64,000 bases of DNA from Pirellulales bacterium (GCA_036499395.1 DASYDW010000004.1:19012-83011), one strand, 5' to 3'; numbered from the stretch's first letter, positions 28,712-38,396 are shown. Program-made: numbers and translations. Notes: a model not told the origin generated them from the sequence alone.

Positions 28712-29646
28712 GCCTGATTAATGACGCGGTCACATGGGTGTTGGTCCTGGGCGTGCTCGGGCTGCTGGCGATCGCCACTGGCGTTGGGCAGATCCTCAAA
28801 CGCCAGACCGATCCGCGATTCGATCCGGCCGTCATCGAGCAATTCAATCTGCGCATCCGCGCCTGGTGGTTGATGTGCTCGGTGCTGGCCGCGGCCTTCC
28901 TCTTAGGGAAAGTCGCCACCGTGGTCATGTTCTTCTTGCTGTCGTTTTGGGCCCTACGCGAGTTCATTACGCTAACGCCCACACGGATCGCGGATCATCG
29001 CGCGCTGTTCTGGATTTTTCTTTTCTCACCTGTGCAATATGTGCTGGTGGGCATGGACTTGTACGGGCTTTACAGCATTTTCATTCCGGTTTACGCGTTT
29101 CTGTTCGTGCCGGTGCGCGTGGCCTTGGCGGGCGACTTCAAACGCTACTTGGAACGTTGCGCGAAGATTCAGTTTGGACTGATGATTTGCGTGTACTGCT
29201 TGAGCTACGCGCCGGCGTTATTGAATCTGAAACTGCCGAACGAGCAAAACGCCAGCCTGCTATTGTTCTTTATACTGGTCGTGACGATGGGAGATGCCTT
29301 CCACTTTGCTGCAGAATACGTGGTCGGGCGCAGAGTCATTGCGCCGGCGATCAGCGCGAATCGCACCTGGGAAGGTTTTCTGGCCGGAGTTGCTTGCAGC
29401 TCGCTGATCGGTGCGGCTCTGTTTTGGGCGACACCGTTCAATCCGTTGCAAGCGGCCGGCATGTCGCTGCTGATCACCACGATGGGCTTTTTCGGCGGGC
29501 TGACCATGTCCGCCATCAAGCGCGACCGAGGGGTGCAGGATTATGGCACGCTGGTGACGGGGCACGGTGGCGTGCTGGACCGCATCGATTCGATCTGCTT
29601 CGCCGCGCCGATCTTCTTCCACGTCACCCGCTACGTCTTGCCGTAG
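28708..29646 (+). CDS. cdsA: Phosphatidate cytidylyltransferase (CdsA-like)
   Basis: A 312-aa polytopic membrane protein with about eight hydrophobic segments. The C-terminal CDS signature is present at about residues 268-295: S-A-I-K-R-D-R-G, then Q-D-Y-G-T-L, G-H-G-G-V-L-D-R-I-D-S. The signature's second lysine (usual K-D) is Gln here. The enzyme makes CDP-diacylglycerol from phosphatidate and CTP for phospholipid synthesis. The ATG at 28708 overlaps the acyltransferase stop, so the two are translationally coupled: sequential steps of one pathway. Confidence 0.92.
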   Translation: MSLINDAVTWVLVLGVLGLLAIATGVGQILKRQTDPRFDPAVIEQFNLRIRAWWLMCSVLAAAFLLGKVATVVMFFLLSFWALREFITLTPTRIADHRALFWIFLFSPVQYVLVGMDLYGLYSIFIPVYAFLFVPVRVALAGDFKRYLERCAKIQFGLMICVYCLSYAPALLNLKLPNEQNASLLLFFILVVTMGDAFHFAAEYVVGRRVIAPAISANRTWEGFLAGVACSSLIGAALFWATPFNPLQAAGMSLLITTMGFFGGLTMSAIKRDRGVQDYGTLVTGHGGVLDRIDSICFAAPIFFHVTRYVLP

Positions 29647-29698
29647 TGCGATCAATCGCAGCGGCATGCCACGGGGTACCGGCTTCGACCGAGAGCGA

Positions 29699-30901
29699 TT
29701 ACGGCGCTGCGATCGGCTGACTATTGCGCGGCGTGTAGACCGATGCCCCTGATGAACCCGGTGCAGCGCCAGTAGGTCCGGCGGATCGGTTGGCCGCGGC
29801 ATCCCATTCTAAAAGCACCTGTCGATCACCGGCCGTCGATGGGCCGCGTTGGAACGGATCACGTGGTGAGCTTGCACGCTCCGAAGCTCCCTCCATCTGC
29901 TGCCAACTGGCTGGCCCCGGAAGTGGCGTGTTTGCCGCTAATGCCATCTCGGGAGCGGGGGCGGCAACATTAGGACGCGCGGCCGGCTGACGCGAAACCG
30001 GAACGAGATTGCCCGCCAGATTATCTAACGGTACGGTCTTTTGGGGAGCGGGCGCCGTGTCATCATCGCGATCGCTGCTTTGGCCGCGATAGATCAGGTT
30101 AGGTTCGGGGCGGTTGCGCGGGGTGGCCGCTGCCAGTTGCGTATCGGGCGCCGGATTCGGCGCGCTGATCGCCGGGCTTCCCTTGCGCACCCAGGCTAGC
30201 CACGAATTCTGCAGTTCGGCGAGGTTCTCGAAGCCGTATTGCTGCTTTGTGACCGACGGCCATTGTTCGTTTTGCAAGCCTGCCGATACGAAGTTCAAGA
30301 ACTTCTGCCGGCCTCCTTGCTGGATCAAGAAGGACGCCAGCGAATGCCCCTGCGCATATAACGGAAGGACGTCGGCCGGGTATTCCTTCATGGCGAACAT
30401 CGAATGAAATGGGATCCCACGGTTGGTGCGCAAGAACGTGATCAGCATTTGCTGCTGCTTGGTGCGCTCGCTGATATCTTCGACCGTGGTGCAAGCTCCC
30501 TCGTCGGCCCAGCGCGGCAGTGGCCGACGAAAATGGCTGGCGAAAATCGTGTGCGTGACTTCGTGCGGTAGGACCGAATCCAAGATTCGCTCGAGCGAAC
30601 CTTGAATCGTCATGGTCCAGCCGAACACTTCGCCGTGATCGAACATGAAGCTGGTCGCGCCGCCGGCGCCGAGGTTTTCGGCCACTTGTGCGGTGATCGG
30701 GCAGGGCTGGGCCCAATTCGGCAGGGGCTTTCCTAACCAAAGAACCGCCAGATCGTGGCGGAAGGTCTCGGCTTGTTTGCCGATCTGCTCCGCCATCTGC
30801 GGCGACGGAGCATTGACGACGAAGTTGGGAGTGCGGTAGCCAGCGCCTAACGACACTAGCGCAGCGACCAAGATGGCCGCGCGGGCGATGCGAGCATCCA
30901 T
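29699..30901 (-). CDS. Exported metallopeptidase-like (MA clan) protein with disordered tail
   Basis: A 400-aa protein with a signal peptide (MDARIARAAILVAALVSLGAG). The zinc motif H-E-V-T-H is followed, about 20 residues on, by W-A-D-E-G, where the Glu would be the third ligand: a gluzincin arrangement, as in peptidase MA-like proteins. A hydrophobic QGHSLASFLIQQGG helix follows. From about residue 245 the protein is Pro/Ala/Ser-rich and low in structure. A paralogue lies at 37352-38344 with the same motif pair. Whether it cleaves peptides is unknown; the family is common in planctomycetes. Confidence 0.82.
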   Translation of the reverse strand: MDARIARAAILVAALVSLGAGYRTPNFVVNAPSPQMAEQIGKQAETFRHDLAVLWLGKPLPNWAQPCPITAQVAENLGAGGATSFMFDHGEVFGWTMTIQGSLERILDSVLPHEVTHTIFASHFRRPLPRWADEGACTTVEDISERTKQQQMLITFLRTNRGIPFHSMFAMKEYPADVLPLYAQGHSLASFLIQQGGRQKFLNFVSAGLQNEQWPSVTKQQYGFENLAELQNSWLAWVRKGSPAISAPNPAPDTQLAAATPRNRPEPNLIYRGQSSDRDDDTAPAPQKTVPLDNLAGNLVPVSRQPAARPNVAAPAPEMALAANTPLPGPASWQQMEGASERASSPRDPFQRGPSTAGDRQVLLEWDAAANRSAGPTGAAPGSSGASVYTPRNSQPIAAP

Positions 30902-31340
30902 GCTCTAGTCTCCTCGAGATTGTCTGCGGTTGCAGCTCTTGCCACATCCCTGGGTCTTGGCAAGGCTGTCGGCCGTGAAGCAAATCGCGAGCCGAAATCC
31001 GCTGCCGTCGAGCGCACCTGAGGAGGAATCGAACCGAAGGTGTTATGCAGCTTCGGTACTCAGCAAATCGGACGCTGCGGGACGTCAGACGCCGCCACCC
31101 GTCAGGCGTTGTAAAGTTTGCAAAATTTACTCAAGATTCCGCGTTCGTCCAATACCGCTTTTGCGTCCATGCAAAACTGAGTGCGCTTGAAGAAACAGCA
31201 TTGCGGCGCGTCGTTGCCGCGTAGGCCAGTTTTCGCCGCGAATTACGTCGCGTTGTTAACAAAGATGGTCAGCAAACGACCAATTTCGTGCTAGCGAGTA
31301 ACTGATTCGATTTTTAGTTTTTTTTTTTCGCGGTCGATTG
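30902..31340. other. Non-coding stretch with AT-rich segment and a T run
   Basis: 439 bases without a convincing gene, upstream of the leftward metallopeptidase gene and downstream of the Nudix gene. The segment near 31110-31150 is AT-rich for this genome. A perfect palindrome TTGTTAACAA lies at 31253-31262, a short hairpin (TGGTC 31266-31270 / GACCA 31278-31282), and a run of 11 T at 31318-31328. In rightward reading this could end a small unannotated transcript; in leftward reading it is an A tract just after the Nudix stop. Confidence 0.4.
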
Positions 31341-31775
31341 CTAGGCGGGGGATTTCTGAGCGGCCGACGCATCGACGAGTTTACGAATGAGTGTCGCGTT
31401 CGCCGCGGGGAACTCATAGTTCACAAGCTCCGCCACCGGGACCCAGCGAAAGGGATCGCGCGGTTCGCTGAGTGGGATTGTGGGATGGCAGGCCACGAAT
31501 GTTACTTCGACCGTGGCATGGTCATAAGCATGGGTTACGACGTCGTGGCTGCCCACGGCGCGGACTTGCAATCCCGTCTCTTCAACGGTTTCACGCTCCG
31601 CGGCCTGGGCCCCGGATTCGTCCGGAAGCCGTTTACCGCCGGGAAATTCCCATAAGCCAGCGAGTGCCGTGCCGGCCGGGCGCTGACCGATCAGGTATTG
31701 GCCAGCGTGTTCGACGACGGCGACAGCGACGCGCACCACTTGAGGGCCGGTAGTTTTGGTCGATTGCTCGCTCAT
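31341..31775 (-). CDS. Nudix hydrolase (MutT-like)
   Basis: A 144-aa Nudix protein. The Nudix box G-x5-E-x7-R-E-T-V-E-E-T-G-L is complete in its charged residues, starting in FPGGKRLPDES. The LAGLWEFPGGK context matches MutT-type enzymes that hydrolyse 8-oxo-dGTP and related nucleotides, but substrate cannot be fixed from the sequence. Cytoplasmic. It lies 34 bases downstream of the Gfo/Idh/MocA gene in the same direction, which may be a chance neighbour in one transcript. Confidence 0.9.
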   Translation of the reverse strand: MSEQSTKTTGPQVVRVAVAVVEHAGQYLIGQRPAGTALAGLWEFPGGKRLPDESGAQAAERETVEETGLQVRAVGSHDVVTHAYDHATVEVTFVACHPTIPLSEPRDPFRWVPVAELVNYEFPAANATLIRKLVDASAAQKSPA

Positions 31776-31808
31776 TAGTGGCCGGCAACTTATCGGAACG
31801 CCTTGGGA

Positions 31809-33005
31809 TTAGCGTCGTGCTCGGGCGTGTTTCAGCGGCAGCCAGGCGCCATTCTGTGCGCTACTGGCTACGGATTGCTGGATGAAGTACATCCCTTCGA
31901 CGCCATCGTTAATGTTCGGATAGATGGTGTTGCGCTTTTCGAAGGCCTGGCCGGCCGCACGCAGGGCCATGTCATCGAAAGCGAAACGATAGACATTGGC
32001 GAACGCCTCGAAGAACGCTTCGGGGTGACCGCCTGGCAATCGGCTGGCAGCGTTGCCCGCGGCGTTCATGTACGGCGCGCCGGGGTTGCGCGTGTAGACG
32101 TTCAGCGGATGTCCATTGCGGCGATAGAGCATTTTATTGGGCTCTTCCTGGTGCCACGCGAGCGAGCCCTTGGTGCCATCGACCTCGATAAACAGGTCGT
32201 TTTCTCGGCCGTGACTGATTTGCGAGGCGGTCACCGTTCCGAGCGCGCCGTTCTCGAAGCGTACGACCGCGTGGCCGTAATCATCGAGCTTACGCCCTTC
32301 GGCAAATGTTTTCAGATTGCAACTAATGCTTTCCGGGAGCAGGCCTGTGACGAACCTTGCCAGGTTATAGGCATGCGTGCCGATGTCGCCAAAGCAGCCA
32401 GCGGCGCCACTCTTCGAAGGGTCGGTGCGCCACGATGCTTGCTTCTGCGATTCGGTTTCGATCCGTGTCCGTAGCCAGCCCTGAATGTAGTTGGAGCGGA
32501 CCGCGTTGATTTCGCCCAACTCGCCGGAGAGGACCATCTCGCGCGCTTGCCGTACGAGAGGGTATCCGGTGTAGTTGTGCGACACCGCGAAGACCACGCC
32601 CGAACGGTCGACGACTTCGGCCAATTCCTCGGCCTGTTTGAGGTCGAACGTCATCGGCTTGTCGCAGATAACGTTGAAACCGGCCTCGACGGCCGCCTTG
32701 GCGATTTCGAAATGCGTATGGTTTGGCGTCGCGACCGACAGGAAATCGATGCGGCGATCCGCCGGCAGCTTCTTTTCGCCATCAATCAGTTCGCGATAGG
32801 AACCATAGGCTCGATCGGTGGGAATGTCGTAATCCGCGGCCGAGGCCTTGGCTCTTTCGGCGTTGCTGGAAAGCGCGCCGGCAACGAGCGCCGCGCGGTT
32901 GTCGAGCACAGCGGCCGTGCAATGTACGCGTCCGATGAAGGACCCCTGCCCTCCTCCGACCAACGCCATGCGCAACTTTCGATTCAAAGAACCATTCGTG
33001 GACAT
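31809..33005 (-). CDS. Gfo/Idh/MocA-family oxidoreductase
   Basis: A 398-aa NAD(P)-dependent oxidoreductase. The N-terminal Rossmann motif is G-G-G-Q-G-S-F-I-G; the family lysine lies in the C-D-K-P-M-T block (E-x-P/K-P equivalent); FGDIGTHAYNLARFVTG and a DAMALRAAG-like C-terminus follow. The family acts on sugars, inositols and related alcohols. Planctomycetes have many paralogues, and this one has no adjacent sugar isomerase or transporter gene. The substrate is unknown. No signal peptide, so cytoplasmic. Confidence 0.92.
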   Translation of the reverse strand: MSTNGSLNRKLRMALVGGGQGSFIGRVHCTAAVLDNRAALVAGALSSNAERAKASAADYDIPTDRAYGSYRELIDGEKKLPADRRIDFLSVATPNHTHFEIAKAAVEAGFNVICDKPMTFDLKQAEELAEVVDRSGVVFAVSHNYTGYPLVRQAREMVLSGELGEINAVRSNYIQGWLRTRIETESQKQASWRTDPSKSGAAGCFGDIGTHAYNLARFVTGLLPESISCNLKTFAEGRKLDDYGHAVVRFENGALGTVTASQISHGRENDLFIEVDGTKGSLAWHQEEPNKMLYRRNGHPLNVYTRNPGAPYMNAAGNAASRLPGGHPEAFFEAFANVYRFAFDDMALRAAGQAFEKRNTIYPNINDGVEGMYFIQQSVASSAQNGAWLPLKHARARR

Positions 33006-33249
33006 CGTAGAGAAATCTCCTGCGAGGGCGTGGGCGCTCGGCTTTGATCCTGATAGCGGCTGCGAAAGCTCGACGCCAGTTTACCGTGGGCAGTAGCCAT
33101 TTGTAGTGGCGCAGCGGTAAACCACGGCAAAAGCCAATCTGGTATGGTTTTGGGACGCGCGGTACTATGCGATCAGTCGGTTGTCGGTTGTTCGGGCCGA
33201 CACGTGGGAAGCCGGCGTTTCTTATGCTCTTATGCGAGGAGAGCTTGTT

Positions 33250-33768
33250 ATGACGCCGTTATGGGACCGCAGATCGCCCGGTTGGCTGATCTTGGTGTTG
33301 CTCGTCGGGGTGGGGCTGGGGGCGCTTGTGCCTCGGGCGCCGTTACACGCCGTGGCGACGGATCACACCGACAACTTCGCCATCGCGACCGGTCCGGTCG
33401 ACGACGAGCTTGAAGCGTTGTTTCTCCTGGACTTTCTGACCGGCAGCTTGAAGTGCGCCGTGCTCAGCACCTCGACTGGTAAGTTCAACTCGGCGTTCGA
33501 AACGTCGGTGATGGATGACCTGGGGCTGAAGGCCAACCAGAATCCAAAGTTTATGATGGTCACCGGCGCGGCCGGCTTGCGCCGGCAAGGTGGGCAGATG
33601 CAGCCGGGGAACGCCGTCGTCTATGTGGCCGACACGTCGAGCGGTCGCGTCGTGGCCTACGCCGTCCCTTGGACGCGCGGGCTGGCCACGAGCGTGATGC
33701 CTTTCAAGGGGCAATTGTTCCGGCTTGACGTTTTGCAGTTCCGCACGCAGGCGGTACGCAGTCAGTAG
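33250..33768 (+). CDS. Secreted or anchored hypothetical protein, 172 aa
   Basis: A 172-aa protein with an N-terminal hydrophobic segment (WLILVLLVGVGLGALVP) that is a signal peptide or anchor. The rest contains FAIATGPVDDELEALFLLDFLTGSLKCAVL and VVYVADTSSGRVVAYAVPW, hinting at a small beta-propeller-like or strand-rich fold. I do not recognise a named family. The start at 33250 is preferred over 33181 because of a GGAG site 8 bases before it. Its 3' end lies 63 bases before thiS, in the same direction; no functional link to thiamine synthesis is evident. Confidence 0.75.
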   Translation: MTPLWDRRSPGWLILVLLVGVGLGALVPRAPLHAVATDHTDNFAIATGPVDDELEALFLLDFLTGSLKCAVLSTSTGKFNSAFETSVMDDLGLKANQNPKFMMVTGAAGLRRQGGQMQPGNAVVYVADTSSGRVVAYAVPWTRGLATSVMPFKGQLFRLDVLQFRTQAVRSQ

Positions 33769-33831
33769 TGCAACCGTCGGTAATGGTTGCGCCGCTTGAC
33801 CATGCGTGCGCCACGGCTCTAAAATGCCGCG

Positions 33832-34101
33832 GTGACAAAGTATCCTGCCTCAGCGCGGCCGCCGGAAACTTCGGCGAGTCACGCCTCTGCTTCCGCCTCG
33901 TTGCAAATCGTCCTAAATGGCGAGCCGCGCCCTGTCGCGCCTGGCACGACCGTGGCCGAACTGGTGGAATCTTTGCAGTTGTCACCTCGCCAGGTTGCGG
34001 TGGAAATCAATCTGGAGTTGGTCCCTCGTGCGCAGCACGGTGGGCATGTGCTGGCCGCTGGCGATCGCGTGGAAATCGTCTCGCTGGTCGGAGGGGGATG
34101 A
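33832..34101 (+). CDS. thiS: Thiamine biosynthesis sulfur carrier ThiS
   Basis: A ubiquitin-like sulfur carrier, 89 aa from a GTG start. The ThiS fold begins at about residue 24 (LQIVLNGEPRPV) and ends with the diagnostic Gly-Gly (LVGGG), the site of thiocarboxylation. The first ~23 Ser/Ala-rich residues are not conserved in the family; an internal start is possible. It lies 3 bases before thiG, the enzyme that takes its sulfur to build the thiazole ring. ThiF, ThiH or ThiO are not in the window. Confidence 0.9.
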   Translation: MTKYPASARPPETSASHASASASLQIVLNGEPRPVAPGTTVAELVESLQLSPRQVAVEINLELVPRAQHGGHVLAAGDRVEIVSLVGGG

Positions 34102-34104
34102 ACG

Positions 34105-34986
34105 ATGGGGTCACAAACCGCTACCACTGATGCCGGTCAAGGGAGCTCCAACGTTGGTGCCCCTGACGGCCAGGTGCTCCGCCTGGGCAACCATCGGCTC
34201 GCTAGCCGATTGATCGTGGGAACCGGCAAATACGCCAGCTACGAGTTGATGGCCCAATCGCTCGAGCTTTCGGGTACCGACTGCATCACGGTTGCCGTTC
34301 GGCGCGAACGGCTGGTCGACGCCGCCGGTCGCAACATTCTCGATTACATCGACACGAATCGATATGTTTTGCTGCCGAATACCGCCGGCTGTTTCTCGGC
34401 CGAGGATGCGATTCGTGTAGCCCGACTGGGGCGTGAAATCCTGCTCGGCATAGACAATCCCGGCGCCGACTGGGTAAAGCTCGAAGTTCTGGGCGATACG
34501 AAGACGCTGTTACCGGATCCGATTGCCACCCTCGCGGCTACCGAAAAGCTGGTGGCCGAAGGATTCCAGGTACTGGTCTACACCACCGACGATCCGATTA
34601 CGGCCCGGCGACTGAAAGAGGCTGGCGCGACCAGTGTCATGCCGGCCGGCAGTCCCATCGGCTCAGGGCAGGGAGTGTTGAACCCTAACAACATTCGCAT
34701 CTGCCTCGAGTATCTCAAGGACGGCGATCCCGAATATCCGGTGATCGTTGATGCCGGCGTGGGCACCGCCAGCGATGTGACGGTCGCCATGGAGCTAGGC
34801 GTAGACGGTGTGCTGTTGAATACGGGGATTGCCCATGCCCGCGACCCGCTGGGAATGGCGCGGGCCATGCGACTGGCGACGGAAGCAGGGCGCCTGGCCT
34901 TCCTTGCCGGACGGATCCCGAAAAAACTGTACGCAACGGCCAGCAGTCCCGAGCAGGGGACGATCGCGCCGGCCAAGCCGCGCTAG
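34105..34986 (+). CDS. thiG: Thiazole synthase ThiG
   Basis: A 293-aa TIM-barrel protein. Family blocks: RLIVGTGKY, the CITVAVRR segment, [16 protein letters not shown], the catalytic lysine in [24 protein letters not shown], and [31 protein letters not shown]. It joins 1-deoxy-D-xylulose 5-phosphate, dehydroglycine and sulfur from ThiS into thiamine's thiazole. A ~25-residue N-terminal extension precedes the domain. Translation is coupled to thiS by a 3-base gap. No TPP riboswitch was recognised upstream of thiS. Confidence 0.96.
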   Translation: MGSQTATTDAGQGSSNVGAPDGQVLRLGNHRLASRLIVGTGKYASYELMAQSLELSGTDCITVAVRRERLVDAAGRNILDYIDTNRYVLLPNTAGCFSAEDAIRVARLGREILLGIDNPGADWVKLEVLGDTKTLLPDPIATLAATEKLVAEGFQVLVYTTDDPITARRLKEAGATSVMPAGSPIGSGQGVLNPNNIRICLEYLKDGDPEYPVIVDAGVGTASDVTVAMELGVDGVLLNTGIAHARDPLGMARAMRLATEAGRLAFLAGRIPKKLYATASSPEQGTIAPAKPR

Positions 34987-35030
34987 CGCTCTATTGTTTG
35001 CACGGACGCATCGATCCACGGCGGAGTGCC

Positions 35031-37016
35031 ATGACCTTTACGCCTGCCGAGATTCTGGGCCCCACCGGACGTATCGCGGCACGTTTGCCCCGTTACGAAA
35101 ACCGTCCGCAACAGCTCGCCATGGCCGAGGCCGTGTGGCAAGCCTTGAATGACCAGAAGCATCTGATGGTCGAGGCCGGGACCGGGGTCGGCAAAAGTTT
35201 CGCCTATCTGGTGCCGGCCATCTTGGCGACTGCCGGCGGCGATAAGGAACCGATCGCGCGGCGGATCGTGATCTCGACCTATACGATCAGCCTGCAGGAG
35301 CAGTTGATCACGAAAGACCTGCCACTGTTGAATGCGGTTATTCCGCTGGAATTCTCGGCAGTGCTCGTCAAAGGACGGCATAACTATTTGAGCCGTCGTC
35401 GTCTGCGTGGCGCCGTCGGCCGGGCCGGCACGATTTTTCGCGACGAGGCAGAGTTTACGGAATTGCGCTCGATCGCGAAATGGGCTGAGGAGACGAGCGA
35501 TGGTTCGCTGGCCGATCTGTCGCATCGCCCCCTGCCGCAAGTGTGGGACGAAACGCAAAGCGATCACGGCAATTGCATGGGGCGTGACTGCCCGACCTAT
35601 AACGAGTGCTTTTATTATCAGGCTCGCCGGCGGTCGCAAGGTGCGCAGATTTTGATCGTCAACCACGCGTTGTTTTTCAGCGACTTGGCTTTGCGCCGGC
35701 AGGGGGCGAGCATCCTGCCCGACTACGACGCGGTGGTTTTCGACGAAGCTCATAACTTGGAAGCGGTGGCTAGCGATCACTTGGGCATGGAGCTGCGATC
35801 TGGCAATATCGAGTACGCGCTGAACAAGCTCTATAACGACCGCACCAATCGCGGGTTGCTGGTGCAGCAGAAGCTGGCCGACGCGCAGCGCCAGGTGCTG
35901 GAATGCCGCTTTGCCGCTGATGAGTTTTTCGAGTCGGTGCGAAGCTGGCGAGAGTTGAGCGGCGGCAGTAACGGTCGCGTGGAAAGACCGGGAATCATCG
36001 AGAATCCGCTCAGCCCGGCGCTGGCCAAATTGGCTCGCGCGGTGCGCAGTCATGGCGACTTTGCCACCGAGCGCGAAGAGCGGCAGGATTTCATTGCGGC
36101 AGCCGAACGGCTAGTAGCTCTGGCCAATCAGGCGGATGACTGGATTGAGCAGCGCCTGGATCGCAACGTTTACTGGGTCGAGGTCACGCGCGGCCGCTAT
36201 CCACGCGTGAGCATGGCCGCGGCGCCGATCGAGGTTGGGCCGGCATTACGCGAGCACCTCTTCGACAAGGTCGGCAGCGTGACGATGACCAGTGCCACGC
36301 TGGCGACGGGCAAAGAAACGTCGTTCGACTATTTCAAATCGCGTGTTGGCCTGACGCGCGTGAATTCGCTGTCGCTGGGGAGTCCGTTCGACTATGGGCG
36401 GCAAGCGGAGTTGGTGCTGGTCGACGGCATGCCCGACCCCAACACGCAGCGTGAATCGTTCGAACGTGCGGCGCTGGCCATGATTCAGAGGTACGTCGAG
36501 CGGCGCAACGGGCGCGCGTTCGTTCTGTTCACGAGCTACGACATGCTGCGCCGAACGGCCACGGAATTGACTCCCTGGCTGGCCGAGCGGAATCTGGCTC
36601 TGTATTCCCAGGCCGAAGGGGGCTCGCGCACCAACCTGGTCGAACGATTCAAGGCCGATCCACGAGGTGTCCTGCTGGGAACCGACAGCTTCTGGCAGGG
36701 GGTGGACGTCCCCGGCGACGCGCTGCAGACCGTGATCATTACGAAGTTGCCATTCACGGTTCCTGACCGGCCTCTGCTGGCCGCGCGGATGGAAGCCATT
36801 AAGGCGGCCGGCGGCGATCCCTTTCGCGGCTACCAACTCCCCGAGGCTGCCCTGCGACTAAAGCAGGGCTTTGGCCGCTTGATTCGCACGCAAGACGATA
36901 CCGGATCGGTCGTGATCCTCGATTCGCGCGTGCTTCACAAACCGTACGGGCAGGTCTTCCTCGGCTCTCTGCCGAACTGCCGCCGCGTCGTTGAGCAGCT
37001 CTCGGCGCGCGTCTAA
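35031..37016 (+). CDS. DinG/XPD-type ATP-dependent DNA helicase
   Basis: A 661-aa superfamily 2 helicase with the DinG arrangement. Walker A is G-T-G-V-G-K-S; the four iron-sulfur cysteines lie in a C-M-G-R-D-C-P-T-Y-N-E-C-F-Y-Y-Q-A-R-R region preceded by DNHG-like residues; the DEAH box is D-E-A-H-N-L; the C-terminal helicase half includes TDSFWQGVDVPGDALQTVIITKLPF and a QGFGRLIRTQDD motif. The start at 35031 has a GGAG site 5 bases upstream. DinG resolves R-loops and DNA structures in repair. It follows thiG by 44 bases. Confidence 0.93.
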   Translation: MTFTPAEILGPTGRIAARLPRYENRPQQLAMAEAVWQALNDQKHLMVEAGTGVGKSFAYLVPAILATAGGDKEPIARRIVISTYTISLQEQLITKDLPLLNAVIPLEFSAVLVKGRHNYLSRRRLRGAVGRAGTIFRDEAEFTELRSIAKWAEETSDGSLADLSHRPLPQVWDETQSDHGNCMGRDCPTYNECFYYQARRRSQGAQILIVNHALFFSDLALRRQGASILPDYDAVVFDEAHNLEAVASDHLGMELRSGNIEYALNKLYNDRTNRGLLVQQKLADAQRQVLECRFAADEFFESVRSWRELSGGSNGRVERPGIIENPLSPALAKLARAVRSHGDFATEREERQDFIAAAERLVALANQADDWIEQRLDRNVYWVEVTRGRYPRVSMAAAPIEVGPALREHLFDKVGSVTMTSATLATGKETSFDYFKSRVGLTRVNSLSLGSPFDYGRQAELVLVDGMPDPNTQRESFERAALAMIQRYVERRNGRAFVLFTSYDMLRRTATELTPWLAERNLALYSQAEGGSRTNLVERFKADPRGVLLGTDSFWQGVDVPGDALQTVIITKLPFTVPDRPLLAARMEAIKAAGGDPFRGYQLPEAALRLKQGFGRLIRTQDDTGSVVILDSRVLHKPYGQVFLGSLPNCRRVVEQLSARV

Positions 37017-37351
37017 AGCGTCGCGCGACCGGCCCAATTTCTCTCGCATTTCTGCCTGGCGCGACGCCCAAATTCTGCGGTTCCGCCGTGTCGCTTCGCG
37101 CGGCAAGGGGTGCCTAGGCCTCGGGCAGACGGGCCTGCGAGTTTACCGGCCAAGGCTGACGGGAGAATTAAAAAGGCGATCGAAAGTCTTTTTATGGTAA
37201 GTAGATACGCATTGCGATCAGGATTCGATCAGGCCATTGCGGCACGGCATTTGTTTTAAGTGTCAGGCGAACAGGCAGGACCAGGGCGCTGTGGTCACAG
37301 AATCGGGCAAGGAAGCCACCTGTTCCACCCCTCTGACAGCTACGGAAGCCG
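37017..37351. other. Intergenic stretch, nothing recognised
   Basis: 335 bases between the DinG gene and the second metallopeptidase-like gene. No credible frame, terminator or structured RNA was found. A purine/AT-rich segment (near 37165-37200) might belong to the promoter of the downstream gene, but I cannot assign boxes. Confidence 0.35.
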
Positions 37352-38344
37352 ATGCGAACATGCCACCGCGGAATTCTGTTTCTTGTCTGCTGCCTAACTT
37401 CGGCGCTGGCCAACGCGGCGTCCCCTCAAGCAGCATGCTCGTCGTGCAGTGACGCCTGTGCGGCGAAAAGCGAAACTACGTCGACCGTACGCCGATCGGG
37501 CTCCTGGTTGATCGAAGAGACCGAGAACTTCTCTTTCTGCCGTCCGGCCAATTATCCGCTGAAGGCCGAGGTCGTGCAGGCGATCGAGAAGCTGCGTCAG
37601 GAGCTCTGCGGCACGTGGCTGCCCAAGTCCCAAAAGATGGCGTGGAATCCGAAGTGCCACATCGTGGTCCACGCACGGCTCGAAGGTTATCTAAAGGAAG
37701 TGGGGCCCGGCGCTGGCCAAACAACGGGTTCGTCGCTGATCGATTTCGACGAGAATCGGATCGTGATGCGGCGGATCGATATCCGCGGTGATCGTGCCGA
37801 CTGGTTCGCCGATGCCCTGGCCCATGAACTGACACACGTCGTCTTGGCGGACCGCTTTACGGAAGTGCAGATTCCCCACTGGGCCGACGAAGGGATGGCA
37901 ATTCAGGCAGATCCGATCGCAAAGCGCCGTTTGCATGGCCGGGATCTGGACGCGGCCGTAGCCTCGGGAGGGGAGTTCCGCCTGGTAGAACTCCTGACGC
38001 TGGACCATTATCCACACCCATCGCGGATGGGAGCGTTCTATGGTCAAAGCGCGTCACTGGTCGACTATCTGACTCGCATCGGGACGAAGGAGCAACTCGT
38101 CGGCTTCGTACATGAGGCGACCGTCAACGGGTACGACGCCGCTTTGCGGAATGTTTATGCGATTTCGGGCGTGAGCGCCCTGGAGAATCAGTGGCGCCGG
38201 CACCTGCGCGGTCTGCCGATCGAGACGATTTCCCAGCAGCCTGGGACCTTGCGTCCTGACGAATCGGATGTGGCCGTCGTCACGGCCTCGGCGGCGGAAC
38301 CTAGCCAGGAGTCGACTCCGCTTACCGTGGCGTTGATGGAATAG
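37352..38344 (+). CDS. Exported metallopeptidase-like (MA clan) protein, paralogue
   Basis: A 330-aa protein with a signal peptide (GILFLVCCLTSALANAA) and then a Cys-rich start (A-C-S-S-C-S-D-A-C). The zinc motif is H-E-L-T-H, followed by H-W-A-D-E-G, whose Glu would be the third ligand. The arrangement, the NFSFCRPANYPLK-type start of the domain and the later GQSASLVDYL helix match the gene at 29699-30901, so the two are paralogues. This copy lacks the long disordered tail. Substrate unknown; periplasmic. The start follows the first Met with a proper leader; no strong Shine-Dalgarno. Confidence 0.82.
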   Translation: MRTCHRGILFLVCCLTSALANAASPQAACSSCSDACAAKSETTSTVRRSGSWLIEETENFSFCRPANYPLKAEVVQAIEKLRQELCGTWLPKSQKMAWNPKCHIVVHARLEGYLKEVGPGAGQTTGSSLIDFDENRIVMRRIDIRGDRADWFADALAHELTHVVLADRFTEVQIPHWADEGMAIQADPIAKRRLHGRDLDAAVASGGEFRLVELLTLDHYPHPSRMGAFYGQSASLVDYLTRIGTKEQLVGFVHEATVNGYDAALRNVYAISGVSALENQWRRHLRGLPIETISQQPGTLRPDESDVAVVTASAAEPSQESTPLTVALME

Positions 38345-38396
38345 CCGCCGGCGGGCCTACGGCCTTGGTGAACTTGCCGGGGGCAAGAAAACGAAG

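Noticed and set aside
34983..36053. Minus-strand frame of 356 codons
   Set aside because: Lies wholly opposite the DinG helicase, which has intact helicase motifs; the reverse product is Arg/Gln/His-rich.
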